A stretch of 64,000 nucleotides of DNA from an uncultured Coriobacteriales bacterium (GTDB lineage: Bacteria > Actinomycetota > Coriobacteriia > Coriobacteriales > UMGS124), in the NCBI GenBank assembly GCA_934636245.1, contig CAKUAI010000013.1:1-64000 (forward strand), written 5' to 3'. Shown here piece after piece: positions 8,411 through 17,213 of the stretch; the stretch's first letter is position 1, and each line of letters begins with the position of its first letter. The notes below the pieces were generated by a model. It ran no database searches, was not told where the DNA came from, and was given only the letters and a program-made list of their open reading frames with translations. The position numbers were made by a program, and so were the translations under genes.

Positions 8411-9887
8411 CCTGCTCACCCCCCTTCACGGCAGAGACAGCGGGCTTCTTTGCCTCTTCCATGTCGGCTTTGACGCCCCAGAAGCCGGGGTTCTTCTCCA
8501 CTGCGCCACGGCCAAGCAGACGAATGGCGGGAGTGGTGAACATGAGCAGCGTAAAGAACGAGCAGAGGACGCCCAGGGCAAGCGTGAGACCGAAGCCGCG
8601 CGCCGAACCCGTGGTGAGGAAGAACAGGCCCAGTGCGGAGATGAGGGACACCACACCGGCGTCGAGGGCGGTCATGATGCCGTGCTTGGAACCGGAGATG
8701 GAGGCAGTGCGAACGGACTTGCCCGCACGCAGCTCCTCGCGGAAACGCTCAAGCACGAGAATGGTGGAGTCGGCCGCCATGCCGATGGTCAGCACGACGC
8801 CGGCAAGGCCGGACAGCGAGAGGGCGAAGAGGCCCATCGAGGAAAGGGCGGCAAAGATGCCCAGGTAGACGATGCCGAAGGTAAGCAGCGCGCCGGCAGT
8901 GATGAGACCCATGCCCTGGTAGAACACAAACAGGTACACAAGGATGAGGATGAAGCCGACAACGACGGCCACAAGACCCTGCATGAGGGAGTCCTGGCCG
9001 AGCGTGGGGCCGACGTAGCTGGACTCGGAGTACTCGAGCGTCACGGGAAGGGCGCCGGACTCCAGGACCGTCTTGAACGACTTAGCCTCTTCAAGCGAGT
9101 AGTTGCCCGTGATGGAGACGTCGCCGTTGGTGATGGCGGTCTGCACCGCAGGGGCGCTCTGGACCACACCGTCGAGCAGGATGGCGATGCGGCTCTTCGT
9201 GTCGGCCAGAACCCTGGTCACGTCGCCGAAGGCCTTGGTGCCCTGGGCGTCAAGATGCAGGTTGACGGCGTAATAGGCGCTGCCCGAGCCCTGCATGCCG
9301 ATGGTGACGCTCTCGATCTGGTCGCCGGTCATGAAGGCCTCGTAGGTGCCGGGCGCGAGCTTCACGCCCGTGGCGCCGGCGTTAATCTTGGCCAGGGCGT
9401 CCTGGTCAGCGATGTCGTTGAGGTCGACGAACTCGAGGGTACCCGTTGTGCCCATGGTGTCGATGACCTCCTGCGCGTTGGTGGCGCCAGGAATCTGGAT
9501 GAGGATCTGGTTGGTGCCCTGGCGCTGGACCGTGGCCTCGCTGGCGCCCAGGGAGTTCACGCGGTTCGTGACGATTGCCACAGCCGACTCCATGTCGGTG
9601 TCGGTGACGTCCGACCCATCGGGCTTTTCGGCAGTCATGATGACCGAGACGCCGCCCTTGATGTCGAGGCCCTGCGTGATCTTCTGGTCAAGCGGCCAGA
9701 AGCCCACGAAGCACACGGCAAGCAGCACGACAAGCACCACGAGCACGCTCACATAGCGGCGCACATCGGGCTTCATCGCCTTCTTGTGCGGCTTTTTCTT
9801 GGATTTCTTCGGTGCGGGTCGCGCCGTGCCCGAGGCTTCCGCCCAGGCTTGAGCCACGCTGTGCGGCTCAGCGTTCTTATCCGACAT
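8403..9887 (-). CDS. secD: Protein translocase subunit SecD
   Basis: Partner of SecF in the Sec export machinery. The 494-residue protein has a lysine-rich cytoplasmic N terminus (about residues 26-42), one membrane helix at about 46-66, the conserved GLDIKGGVSV motif just after it, a large extracytoplasmic region and five helices from about 310 to 470 (including GLAGVVLTIGMAADSTILVLERFREE). A GGGAGCT ribosome binding site precedes the ATG. No yajC lies between tgt and secD, unlike the common tgt-yajC-secD-secF order. Confidence 0.95.
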   Translation of the reverse strand: MSDKNAEPHSVAQAWAEASGTARPAPKKSKKKPHKKAMKPDVRRYVSVLVVLVVLLAVCFVGFWPLDQKITQGLDIKGGVSVIMTAEKPDGSDVTDTDMESAVAIVTNRVNSLGASEATVQRQGTNQILIQIPGATNAQEVIDTMGTTGTLEFVDLNDIADQDALAKINAGATGVKLAPGTYEAFMTGDQIESVTIGMQGSGSAYYAVNLHLDAQGTKAFGDVTRVLADTKSRIAILLDGVVQSAPAVQTAITNGDVSITGNYSLEEAKSFKTVLESGALPVTLEYSESSYVGPTLGQDSLMQGLVAVVVGFILILVYLFVFYQGMGLITAGALLTFGIVYLGIFAALSSMGLFALSLSGLAGVVLTIGMAADSTILVLERFREELRAGKSVRTASISGSKHGIMTALDAGVVSLISALGLFFLTTGSARGFGLTLALGVLCSFFTLLMFTTPAIRLLGRGAVEKNPGFWGVKADMEEAKKPAVSAVKGGEQDA

Positions 9888-9961
9888 ATCAGCTCCCTTG
9901 TTTGCCGGGCACGCAGCAGCACGCGCCTCGGCACTGACAGATTACGACAGTATAAGCCTAA

Positions 9962-11104
9962 TTAGTAATCGTTTGCGGCAGGGCTTGACATCCACGCGTC
10001 CAGGAACTGCTTGTATGTGCCGGCCATGATGGCCTCACGAGCCAAATCCATGAGGTGCACGAGGAAATAGACGTTGTGGATGGAGAGCAGGATGCCCGCG
10101 AGCATCTCCTTTTGCGTCACGAGGTGACGGATGTAACCGCGGGTATAGCCGCCCGTGCACACAGGGCACGTGCACTCGGGGTCGATGGGGCCATGATCAT
10201 GGGCGTACTTGGCGTTCTTCATGTTCATGCGGCCAAAATGGGAGAATGCCGTCCCCGAGCGAGCGGTGCGAGTGGGCAGCACGCAGTCGAACATGTCGAT
10301 GCCGCAGGCAACGCCGCGCACAAGCGTCGTGGGGTTGCCCACGCCCATGAGGTAGCGGGGCTTGTTGCGGGGCATGTACTGGGAGGCAAGCGGGGCAAGC
10401 GTCTCGAACATGAGCTCGTGAGGCTCGCCCACGCTGTAGCCGCCGATGCCGTAACCCGGGAAGTTGCCGCAGTTCTCAAGGTGCTCAAGGGAGCGCACGC
10501 GCAGGTCAAGGTGCATGCCACCCTGCACGATGCCGAAGAGGGCCTGGTCGGGGCGCGTATGAGCCGCAAAGCAACGGTCGGCCCAGCGGCTGGAAAGTTC
10601 CACGGCACGCTCCACCTGCGAGCGGTCGGCCGGATAGCCCACGCACTGGTCGAGCTGCATGCAGATGTCCGAGCCCAGGCGCTGCGCGATGGCCATGTTG
10701 TCCTCGGGCGACCAGAAGACGTGCTTGCCGTCGTAGTCGTCGGCGCGGAACTCCACGCCGCCGTCGGAAAGCTTGACGAGGTCGCCGTGGGAGAAGACCT
10801 GGAAGCCGCCCGAGTCGGTGAGGATGGGCTTGTCCCAGTTCATGAACTTGTGCACGCCGCCAAACTCGGCGACGGTCTCAGAGCCGGGGCGCATCTCCAG
10901 GTGGTAGGTGTTGTTGAGCACGATCTGGGAGCCCAGGGAGGCAACCGTGTCGGGCAGCAAGCCCTTGACGGTACCCTTGGTGCCAACGGGCATGAAGACG
11001 GGCGTGTGGATGTCGCCGTGGGCCGTGTGGAAGACGCCGGCCCTGGCATGCGTATCGGGGTCCTCGGCGAGGACCTCATACGTGAACAGCTTCGAATCGC
11101 TCAA
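9962..11104 (-). CDS. tgt: Queuine tRNA-ribosyltransferase (TGT)
   Basis: Exchanges G34 of GUN-anticodon tRNAs (Asp, Asn, His, Tyr) for preQ1. The 380-residue protein has the catalytic signature TDSGGFQVFS (about residues 96-105), the active-site aspartate region MFDCVLPTRTARSG, and the zinc site C-x-C-x2-C with a distal histidine near the C terminus (PECTCPVC ... LLSIHNVYF). The start is a TTG at 11104 with AAGGAGAG three bases upstream. QueA and QueH, the next two enzymes of the pathway, are at 26737-28561. The gene diverges from the U32 gene and is followed by secD after 74 bases. Confidence 0.95.
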   Translation of the reverse strand: MSDSKLFTYEVLAEDPDTHARAGVFHTAHGDIHTPVFMPVGTKGTVKGLLPDTVASLGSQIVLNNTYHLEMRPGSETVAEFGGVHKFMNWDKPILTDSGGFQVFSHGDLVKLSDGGVEFRADDYDGKHVFWSPEDNMAIAQRLGSDICMQLDQCVGYPADRSQVERAVELSSRWADRCFAAHTRPDQALFGIVQGGMHLDLRVRSLEHLENCGNFPGYGIGGYSVGEPHELMFETLAPLASQYMPRNKPRYLMGVGNPTTLVRGVACGIDMFDCVLPTRTARSGTAFSHFGRMNMKNAKYAHDHGPIDPECTCPVCTGGYTRGYIRHLVTQKEMLAGILLSIHNVYFLVHLMDLAREAIMAGTYKQFLDAWMSSPAANDY

Positions 11105-11180
11105 GAGCTCTCCTTGTCGTGAGTTGCGTAATGCCCGCGTCCATCGTGCAGACAGGGGGCGTAAGGCAGTTTCTGCGGTA

Positions 11181-11197
11181 TAGAATAAGCCATTCTA
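11181..11197. promoter_or_regulatory. Palindromic TAGAAT-N5-ATTCTA in divergent intergenic region
   Basis: A perfect inverted repeat, TAGAAT and ATTCTA with a 5-base spacer, lies between tgt (minus) and the U32 gene (plus). Each arm reads as a good -10 hexamer (TAGAAT) for one of the two directions, so it may be a symmetric pair of divergent promoters or an operator. I see no convincing -35 boxes. Confidence 0.35.
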
Positions 11198-11262
11198 CTG
11201 TACTTCCAGCAAACACGCACGGATTACCACGACCGAGCGCTCAACCACGAAAGAACGAGAAC

Positions 11263-13755
11263 ATGGACGCAACGCAGATGCAGCGCACGCACAAGGCCCC
11301 CGAGCTCTTGAGCCCGGCTGGAACACGGGACGCGTTCAAGGCGGCGCTCGCTGCAGGGGCCGACGCCATTTACTGCGGCCTTGGCAGCTTCAATGCGCGT
11401 CGCAACGCCGACAACCTGGACCTCGACCAGCTCCGCGAGTGCTGCGAGCTGGCCCATCTGGCAGGCGCGCGCGTCTACATCACGGTCAACATCCTCATCG
11501 CCCAGGAGGAGATGCCCCGGGCGCTCGCCCTCGTGCACGACTGCCACCTCGCCGGTGCCGACGCCTTCATCATGGCCGACTGGGGCCTCATCTCGCTGAC
11601 CCGCACCCTATGGCCGCAGATCGAGATCCACCTCTCCACCCAGGGCAACGTCAACGATGCCGCAGGCGTTCGCTTCGCTAAAGAGGTCGGCTGCTCGCGC
11701 GTGACGCTGTCGCGCGAGATGACGCTTCCCGAGATTGAGTCGTGCTCGCATGAGGATGTCGAACTCGAGGTGTTCGCACACGGCGCCATCTGCGTGTGCT
11801 ACTCGGGGCTGTGCCTGCTCAGCAGCATGCAGCGTGGAAAGTCGGCCAACCGCGGCCTGTGCCGCCAGCCTTGCCGCCTGCCCTACCGCCTCGTCGACGA
11901 AAAGGGCACGCAGCGCGACCGCATGAACGGCACGCGCCTCATGTCGCCGCGCGACAGCTGCACCATCGCCGACATCGACGCGCTCGTCGAAGCGGGGTGC
12001 GCAAGCATGAAACTCGAGGGCAGGATGAAGGCCCCCGACTACGTGGGCACCGTCACGAAGGCCTACCGCGCCGCGCTCGACGAGTGGGAGCAAGGCGAAG
12101 ACCCGCGTGTGGACGCCGCGGTCATGCGCGACCTGGCACGCGCCTTCAACCGCAACTTCACCGACGGTTACCTGCACGGCAAGCACGACAACGACTTCAT
12201 GAGCTACGAACGCGGCAACAACCGCGGTCAATATGCAGGCAGGATCATTCAGGCAAAGGGCAAGAAGGCCATCGCCGACCTCACCGAACCCGTGGGAGTT
12301 GGCGACCTTCTCGAGATTCGCAACCCTGACAACTTCGACGACTATGTGACGGCGCCCTGCCCGCGCACGACCGACGGACCCACCCAGCTCGCACTCGACC
12401 TGCCACGTGCCATGGGCGCCGGCTGCGACGTGCGCGTCATCCGCAGCGAGCACGGCATGACGCAGGCCCGCGAGTTCGCCGCACGCGCCTGGCCCCGCAA
12501 GCGTGCGGTGCATGTGCATGTCATTGCGCGTCTCGGCGAACCTTTCACTGTCGAACTTGAGACGATTGCGGGAGACGCCCATCCCGACATGGGACGCGAT
12601 GTCGTGCGCGCACGCGCCGCGGGGTTCTGCGTGGAGGCGGCCCGCAGCCGAGCCGTGAGCGAAGAAGACCTGCGCGAGCACGTGGGGCGCTTTGGCACCA
12701 GCCCCTTTGAAGCAGCTAGCTGGGATATTGAGATGGACGAGGGTGTGGGCATGTCATTCTCTGCCGTGCACGCCGTACGCGCCGAGGCTGTGCAGGTGCT
12801 CAAAGAGGAGATTTTGAAGCCTTGGACGGACGGGAGGCTCTCGACGGCACCCGCCCCCTTAAGCCTCAGCGCACGCAAAAGGCGCGGCGCCTGCGACCCC
12901 TCGCAGGCCAAGCTCTGCGCCCACGTGACCACGCCCGAGGATGCCCAGGCGGCACTTGAGGCAGGGGCCGACCTCGTCTATGTCTCGGCCATCGACCTGG
13001 CTCTTGGCCCGGCAAGCAGCGCCCGCAGGCGTACGGACGCAGCCGGCCAGAGCGGCGCGACATGGCCCGAGGGCGTCGCCTGCATCCTGCCTGCCGTCGC
13101 ACGCACGGCCGACCACGCGGCCGTGGACGCCCTCGACCTGACGGGTGCCCATGAGATTGCCGTCTCAAACGTCTCGTGGCTCGACGAGGCACGCGAAGGC
13201 AAGGCCGACATCTGGCTTACCGACGAGGTGGAGCTGCACAACACCGCCGCCTTTGAGTTCATGTCCGCACATGGCGCCAAAGGCGCGTGGCTTTCCTGCG
13301 AGCTCGACCTGCTCGAGATCTCCCAGCTCGCCGCAACAAGCGAGCTTGAACTCGGCATGAAGGTCTGGGGACACATCCGCACCATGACCTGCGAGCACTG
13401 CATGCTGCAGAGCATGGGCGACTGCTCCAAGACCTGCGCGACCTGCGCCCGTCGCTCACTCAAGCTCGAGATGCGCGACGAGTTCGACCGCCCGAGCATC
13501 GTGACCTCCGACGCCCTGGGTCGGGCCGGCGTGTGGCAGGCTGAGGTTCTCGACGCCACGCCGCAGATGGCAGAGCTCATGCGTTGCGGCGTAAGCCGCT
13601 TCGGTGTGGACTGCCGCCTATGCGACAGCCCCCAAGAGACGGCCGAGGCGGTACGCCACGTGAAGGCCGCACTCGAGGCCGTCCGCAACGGCAAGATGGC
13701 CGCCCCTCGCGCTGCAAGCGCGACAAGCGGCCATCTCTTCGAACGCATCGGGTAA
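11263..13755 (+). CDS. Double-domain U32 family protein (RlhA-like)
   Basis: U32 proteins with this layout are linked to hydroxylation of RNA (RlhA on 23S rRNA C2501, TrhP on tRNA U34) and use a cysteine cluster; the older name is collagenase-like peptidase. From the ATG at 11263 the protein has 830 residues. The first U32 domain (about 7-330) has the signature in EVFAHGAICVCYSGLCLLSS followed by GLCRQPCRLPY. A DUF3656-like middle (about 330-530) follows. The last 300 residues look like a second, degenerate U32 barrel beginning CAHVTTPEDAQAALEAGADLVYVS, with its own cysteine cluster CEHCMLQSMGDCSKTCATC. A longer upstream frame exists from 11119, but MDATQMQ is the natural start before the conserved APELLSPAGTRDAF. 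Which RNA it acts on is not shown. Confidence 0.85.
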   Translation: MDATQMQRTHKAPELLSPAGTRDAFKAALAAGADAIYCGLGSFNARRNADNLDLDQLRECCELAHLAGARVYITVNILIAQEEMPRALALVHDCHLAGADAFIMADWGLISLTRTLWPQIEIHLSTQGNVNDAAGVRFAKEVGCSRVTLSREMTLPEIESCSHEDVELEVFAHGAICVCYSGLCLLSSMQRGKSANRGLCRQPCRLPYRLVDEKGTQRDRMNGTRLMSPRDSCTIADIDALVEAGCASMKLEGRMKAPDYVGTVTKAYRAALDEWEQGEDPRVDAAVMRDLARAFNRNFTDGYLHGKHDNDFMSYERGNNRGQYAGRIIQAKGKKAIADLTEPVGVGDLLEIRNPDNFDDYVTAPCPRTTDGPTQLALDLPRAMGAGCDVRVIRSEHGMTQAREFAARAWPRKRAVHVHVIARLGEPFTVELETIAGDAHPDMGRDVVRARAAGFCVEAARSRAVSEEDLREHVGRFGTSPFEAASWDIEMDEGVGMSFSAVHAVRAEAVQVLKEEILKPWTDGRLSTAPAPLSLSARKRRGACDPSQAKLCAHVTTPEDAQAALEAGADLVYVSAIDLALGPASSARRRTDAAGQSGATWPEGVACILPAVARTADHAAVDALDLTGAHEIAVSNVSWLDEAREGKADIWLTDEVELHNTAAFEFMSAHGAKGAWLSCELDLLEISQLAATSELELGMKVWGHIRTMTCEHCMLQSMGDCSKTCATCARRSLKLEMRDEFDRPSIVTSDALGRAGVWQAEVLDATPQMAELMRCGVSRFGVDCRLCDSPQETAEAVRHVKAALEAVRNGKMAAPRAASATSGHLFERIG

Positions 13756-13760
13756 CCCAC

Positions 13761-13781
13761 AAAGAGTTCCGCGACTCTTTT
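13761..13781. terminator. Bidirectional terminator between convergent genes
   Basis: AAAGAGT and ACTCTTTT form a 7-bp stem around TCCGCG with a T-run on the plus side and A/T on the other. It sits 5 bases after the U32 stop and just beyond the stop of the convergent DUF1292 gene, so it can end both. Confidence 0.75.
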
Positions 13782-13797
13782 GAACAAGAAGGGGCGA

Positions 13798-14139
13798 CTA
13801 GCCCTCTTCGTCAGCAAGCACCTCGTCGAGGACCTCGAGCACCATGGGCTTGAGGTCCTCTTCTATATCGACCAAGTCGACGACGGGGGGCTTCTTCGGC
13901 GTCATGCCATGCTCCACGGCGTACTGGGCGGTCCTCACCTGCTCGGGGTCGACCACGACCGAGGCATACATCGCCTCCTCGCCTGCCTCGTCGCTCACGA
14001 GGTCGGTGTACACCAGGTAGATGGGACCCGCCTCCTCAAGGGAGAAGGACAGGAGGGCGTCGTAGCGGCACATGACGCCTTCCTCGTCCAGGCAGCGAAA
14101 CGCGAAGTCGTACGTCTCAAAGGTTGCAAAGTCGCGCAC
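13798..14139 (-). CDS. DUF1292-like small acidic protein
   Basis: A 113-residue, very acidic protein (C terminus VDIEEDLKPMVLEVLDEVLADEEG). The core RYDALLSFSLEEAGPIYLVYTDL followed by ASVVVDPEQ matches the pattern of DUF1292 (YrzB-like) proteins, which have no firm function. It starts 17 bases after the acyl-CoA ligase stop and is probably cotranscribed with it, though the context gives no functional clue. No signal peptide or membrane segment is present. Confidence 0.65.
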   Translation of the reverse strand: MRDFATFETYDFAFRCLDEEGVMCRYDALLSFSLEEAGPIYLVYTDLVSDEAGEEAMYASVVVDPEQVRTAQYAVEHGMTPKKPPVVDLVDIEEDLKPMVLEVLDEVLADEEG

Positions 14140-14156
14140 GTCGCTCCCCTATCCCT

Positions 14157-15794
14157 TTATGCGTGGTTCTCACGGTCAACGAGCTGTTCGGCGCCATAGC
14201 GCTGGCGCAGCAGGGGCTTTTCAATCTTGCCCGTGGGGTTGCGCGGCACGTCGGCGAAAATAATCTTGCGCGGGCGCTTGTAACGGGGCAGGTCGAGGCA
14301 GTAGTCGTTGATGTCCTCGACGGTGGTGTCGGCATACTCGGGCTTGAGCTCGATGATGGCGGCGCAGATCTCGCCCAAGCGATCGTCGGGAAGGCCGATG
14401 ACCGCGACGTCCTTCACTGCAGGGTTGGCCGAGAGGAAGTCCTCAATCTGCACGGGGTAGATGTTCTCGCCACCCGAGATGACAACGTCCTTCTTGCGGT
14501 CGACAAGCCAGTAGAAGCCGTCCTCGTCCTGACGCGCCATGTCACCGGTGAGCAGCCAGCCGTTCTGCAGCGACTCGGCAGTGGCCTTGGGGTTGTTGTA
14601 ATAGCAGGTCATGACACCCGGGCCCTTGACGCACAGCTCGCCGACCTCGCCCTTTGCCACCGGCTCGCCGTGCGAGTCGATGATCTTGACGTCCCAGTTG
14701 TAGCCGGGCACACCGATGGCGCCCACATGGTCGATGTTCTCCACGCCCAGGTGCACACAGCCCGGGCCCGTGGACTCGGACAGGCCGTAGTTGGTGTCGT
14801 ACTGATGATGCGGGAAGATTGACTTCCACTTCTTGATGAGGCTCTTGGGAACCGGCTGGGCGCCGATGTGCATGAGGCGCCACTGGTCAAGCTTGTAATC
14901 CTCAAGCTTGATAGTGCCCTCTTCGATAGCAAGGAGGATGTCCTGGGCCCACGGCACAAGAAGCCACACGATGGTGCACCGCTCCGAGCTGATGGCGTCG
15001 AAAATGGCCTTGGGGGTCACGCCGCGCAGAAGCACGCCCTTGCCACCGCAGATGAGGCTGCCCAGCCAGTGCATGGCGGCACCGGTGTGGTAGAGCGGCG
15101 GGATGCACAGGAACACGTCGTCGTGGGTCTGCCCGTGATGCTTCTGCTCCATCTGCGCAGCCTGCGTAAGACTCTCATGGTTGTGCAGGATGGCCTTGGG
15201 GAAGCCCGTGGTGCCGCTCGAGAAGTAGATGGCAGCGTCCTCGTACTCGGTGACAGGCACAAAGGGGTCGGAGCTGGGCATGTTGGCAGCAAGCTCGTTG
15301 TAGCTCTCGGCAAAGGTGGGGCAGTCGCTGCCGACGTAAAAGAGCAGGCGGTTCTTGGAGACGCGCGGCTCAATCTGCTCGATGCGGCCGGTGAACTGCG
15401 GGCCGAAGACAAGGATGTCGACGTCAGCCAGGTCAACGCAGTACTCAATCTCCTCGGCGGTGTAGCGGAAGTTGAGCGGGACCACCGTTGCGCCGCTCTT
15501 GAGCACACCAAAGAAGATGGGCAGGTACTCGAGGCAGTTCATAAGAAGGATTGCGACCTTGTCGCCCTTCTTCACGCCACGACTCAGAAGCAGGTTGGCA
15601 AAGCGATTTGCCTTCTCGTCGAAGACACTCCAGGTAATCTGCCTGCGGTACGGCTGCATGCAGGTGCTTTGGACGAGGCTGTAGTCGCGCCACGTCGCGT
15701 GGTCGAGCTCCTGAATCTCAGGGTTGATCTCGACAAGGGCGACCTCGTCTGCATAGTCATGGGCGTTGCGCCGCAGGAAGTCGGTAATCGGCAT
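14157..15794 (-). CDS. AMP-forming acyl-CoA synthetase
   Basis: Adenylate-forming ligase that activates a carboxylic acid, probably a fatty acid, to its CoA thioester. It has the AMP-binding P-loop YFSSGTTGFPKAILHN (about residue 187 on), the YGLSEST motif, the LTGDMARQDEDGFYWLVDRKKD hinge, and the catalytic lysine region NPTGKIEKPLLR near the C terminus. The ATG at 15794 (MPITDF) has GAGG six bases upstream; a GTG four codons earlier is less likely. Substrate chain length cannot be read from sequence. A near-palindrome upstream may be its operator. Confidence 0.85.
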   Translation of the reverse strand: MPITDFLRRNAHDYADEVALVEINPEIQELDHATWRDYSLVQSTCMQPYRRQITWSVFDEKANRFANLLLSRGVKKGDKVAILLMNCLEYLPIFFGVLKSGATVVPLNFRYTAEEIEYCVDLADVDILVFGPQFTGRIEQIEPRVSKNRLLFYVGSDCPTFAESYNELAANMPSSDPFVPVTEYEDAAIYFSSGTTGFPKAILHNHESLTQAAQMEQKHHGQTHDDVFLCIPPLYHTGAAMHWLGSLICGGKGVLLRGVTPKAIFDAISSERCTIVWLLVPWAQDILLAIEEGTIKLEDYKLDQWRLMHIGAQPVPKSLIKKWKSIFPHHQYDTNYGLSESTGPGCVHLGVENIDHVGAIGVPGYNWDVKIIDSHGEPVAKGEVGELCVKGPGVMTCYYNNPKATAESLQNGWLLTGDMARQDEDGFYWLVDRKKDVVISGGENIYPVQIEDFLSANPAVKDVAVIGLPDDRLGEICAAIIELKPEYADTTVEDINDYCLDLPRYKRPRKIIFADVPRNPTGKIEKPLLRQRYGAEQLVDRENHA

Positions 15795-15829
15795 TGCGAA
15801 CCTCACATAATTGAAGGGACTCGTTGTGC

Positions 15830-15846
15830 GTAATTGTACACATTAC
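15830..15846. promoter_or_regulatory. Near-palindrome upstream of acyl-CoA synthetase
   Basis: The 17-base sequence GTAATTGTACACATTAC is almost symmetric (GTAAT arms around GTAC) and lies 36 bases before the acyl-CoA synthetase start. On the minus strand it also holds TACAAT, a good -10. The overlap of a -10 with a palindrome is typical of a repressor site. No regulator can be named. Confidence 0.3.
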
Positions 15847-15855
15847 ATAACGAAA

Positions 15856-15880
15856 GGAGCCGCCCAATCTGGACGGCTCC
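15856..15880 (-). terminator. Hairpin downstream of ilvE
   Basis: GGAGCCG and CGGCTCC form a 7-bp stem; on the minus strand the sequence continues TTTCGTTATG. It begins 25 bases past the ilvE stop, and lies upstream of the acyl-CoA synthetase promoter region. Confidence 0.65.
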
Positions 15881-15905
15881 GCAACGTGCTGAGAAAAAGG
15901 TGCGA

Positions 15906-16952
15906 CTAGCAGACCACGCAGACCCAACCCTCGGGCCCCTCGATGTCGCAGGCCTGAATGCCGGCGAGCTCGGCGCGGAGTTTCTTGAGCACAGGGCCGC
16001 AGCCGTCCTGCGAAGCGGGGAACTCGATGTCGCCCTCATGGCTGTGAACGCGAGCCACGGGCGAAATGACGGCAGCGGTGCCGCACATGCCGCACTCGAC
16101 GAAGTCGCCGGCCTGCAGCTCGGAAAACTTGACGGGGCGCTCGATGACGTTGAGGCCCATGACGTCGCGACCCAGGGCCACAAGCGAGCGGCGCGTGATG
16201 GAAGGCAGGATGGAATCGGAGTGCGACTGGGGAACGACGAGGTTGCCCTCACGGTCGACAAGCAGGATGTTGGCGCCGCCGGTCTCCTCGACATAGGTGC
16301 GCGAGGCGGGGTCGAGGTAAAGGTTCTCGGCATAGCCCTCGGCATGGGCCTTCTCATGCGGATAGAGGCTCATGGCGTAGTTGAGGCCGGCCTTGATGTT
16401 GCCGGTGCCGTGAGGCGCAGCGCGGTCGTAGTCGGAGACGGTGATGGCAACGGAAGTGTCGCCACCCTTGAAGTAGGGGCCCACGGGGGTCACGAGGATA
16501 CGGAACTGGTACTCGGTGGCAGGCTTGACGCCGATGACCTCACCGGAAGCGATCATGAAGGGACGCACGTACAGCGTGGCGCCCGAACCGTACGGCGGGA
16601 CCCAGGCGGCGTTGGCGGCCACGACCTGCTTGACGGCCTCCACGAACTTGTCCTCGGGGAAGGCGGGCATGCAGAGGCGCTCAGCGGAGTCGTGCATACG
16701 CTTGGCGTTCATGTCGGGGCGGAAGCAGACGATGCGGCCGTCCTTGGTGGTATAGGCCTTGAGGCCCTCGAAGACTTCCTGGCAGTAATGGAAGATGCCC
16801 GCGCACTCGCTCAGCGTGATGGAGTGGTCGCGCGTGAGGCCACCCTCCTCCCACTGGCCGTCCTTGTAGTTGCAGACGTAGCTGTAGTCGGTGGGCATAT
16901 AGGCAAAGGACAGGTTTGCCCAGTCCAGGTCCTTCTTCTCGATTTCGCTCAT
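15906..16952 (-). CDS. ilvE: Branched-chain amino acid aminotransferase
   Basis: PLP-dependent fold-type IV transaminase for the last step of Val, Leu and Ile synthesis and the first step of their breakdown, with 2-oxoglutarate/glutamate as partner. The protein has 348 residues from the ATG at 16952, which has GAGGAG seven bases upstream; an upstream in-frame start gives a non-conserved extension. Visible motifs are EVFEGLKAY, YVRPFMIASGE, the PLP lysine in GTGNIKAGLNYA, and EETGGANILLV. It lies downstream of pyrE, separated by a strong hairpin at 17038-17068. No other ilv genes are in the window. Confidence 0.93.
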   Translation of the reverse strand: MSEIEKKDLDWANLSFAYMPTDYSYVCNYKDGQWEEGGLTRDHSITLSECAGIFHYCQEVFEGLKAYTTKDGRIVCFRPDMNAKRMHDSAERLCMPAFPEDKFVEAVKQVVAANAAWVPPYGSGATLYVRPFMIASGEVIGVKPATEYQFRILVTPVGPYFKGGDTSVAITVSDYDRAAPHGTGNIKAGLNYAMSLYPHEKAHAEGYAENLYLDPASRTYVEETGGANILLVDREGNLVVPQSHSDSILPSITRRSLVALGRDVMGLNVIERPVKFSELQAGDFVECGMCGTAAVISPVARVHSHEGDIEFPASQDGCGPVLKKLRAELAGIQACDIEGPEGWVCVVC

Positions 16953-17037
16953 GAAAGAACTCCTCTTCGTGTAACTGCCGCACCCGGCAAGAAGTCGTGC
17001 GCGCACCGTTGGTGATGGGACATCATAGACCTATATG

Positions 17038-17068
17038 CGTACGGCGACCGCAAAACGGCCGCCGTACG
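17038..17068. terminator. Strong hairpin between pyrE and ilvE
   Basis: CGTACGGC and GCCGTACG pair perfectly, and the stem continues inward as GACCG/CGGCC with one mismatch, around a CAAAA-type loop. It lies 145 bases past the pyrE stop and 86 bases before the ilvE start, so it may end pyrE transcripts or act in the ilvE leader. No T-run follows. The rest of 16953-17213 shows nothing else convincing. Confidence 0.5.
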
Positions 17069-17213
17069 CGGGGATTTAACAATACATGCCGCTAAGCGAC
17101 AAAATCATGCCGCTGCGCGGGCACAGCCTCGCCCTGCCGAGCCCAGCCAATTGCCTGCAACGTGCCCAAGAGGGTCACGCGACACGCAGGGCCCAAGCGA
17201 CGGCAAGGAGGTC

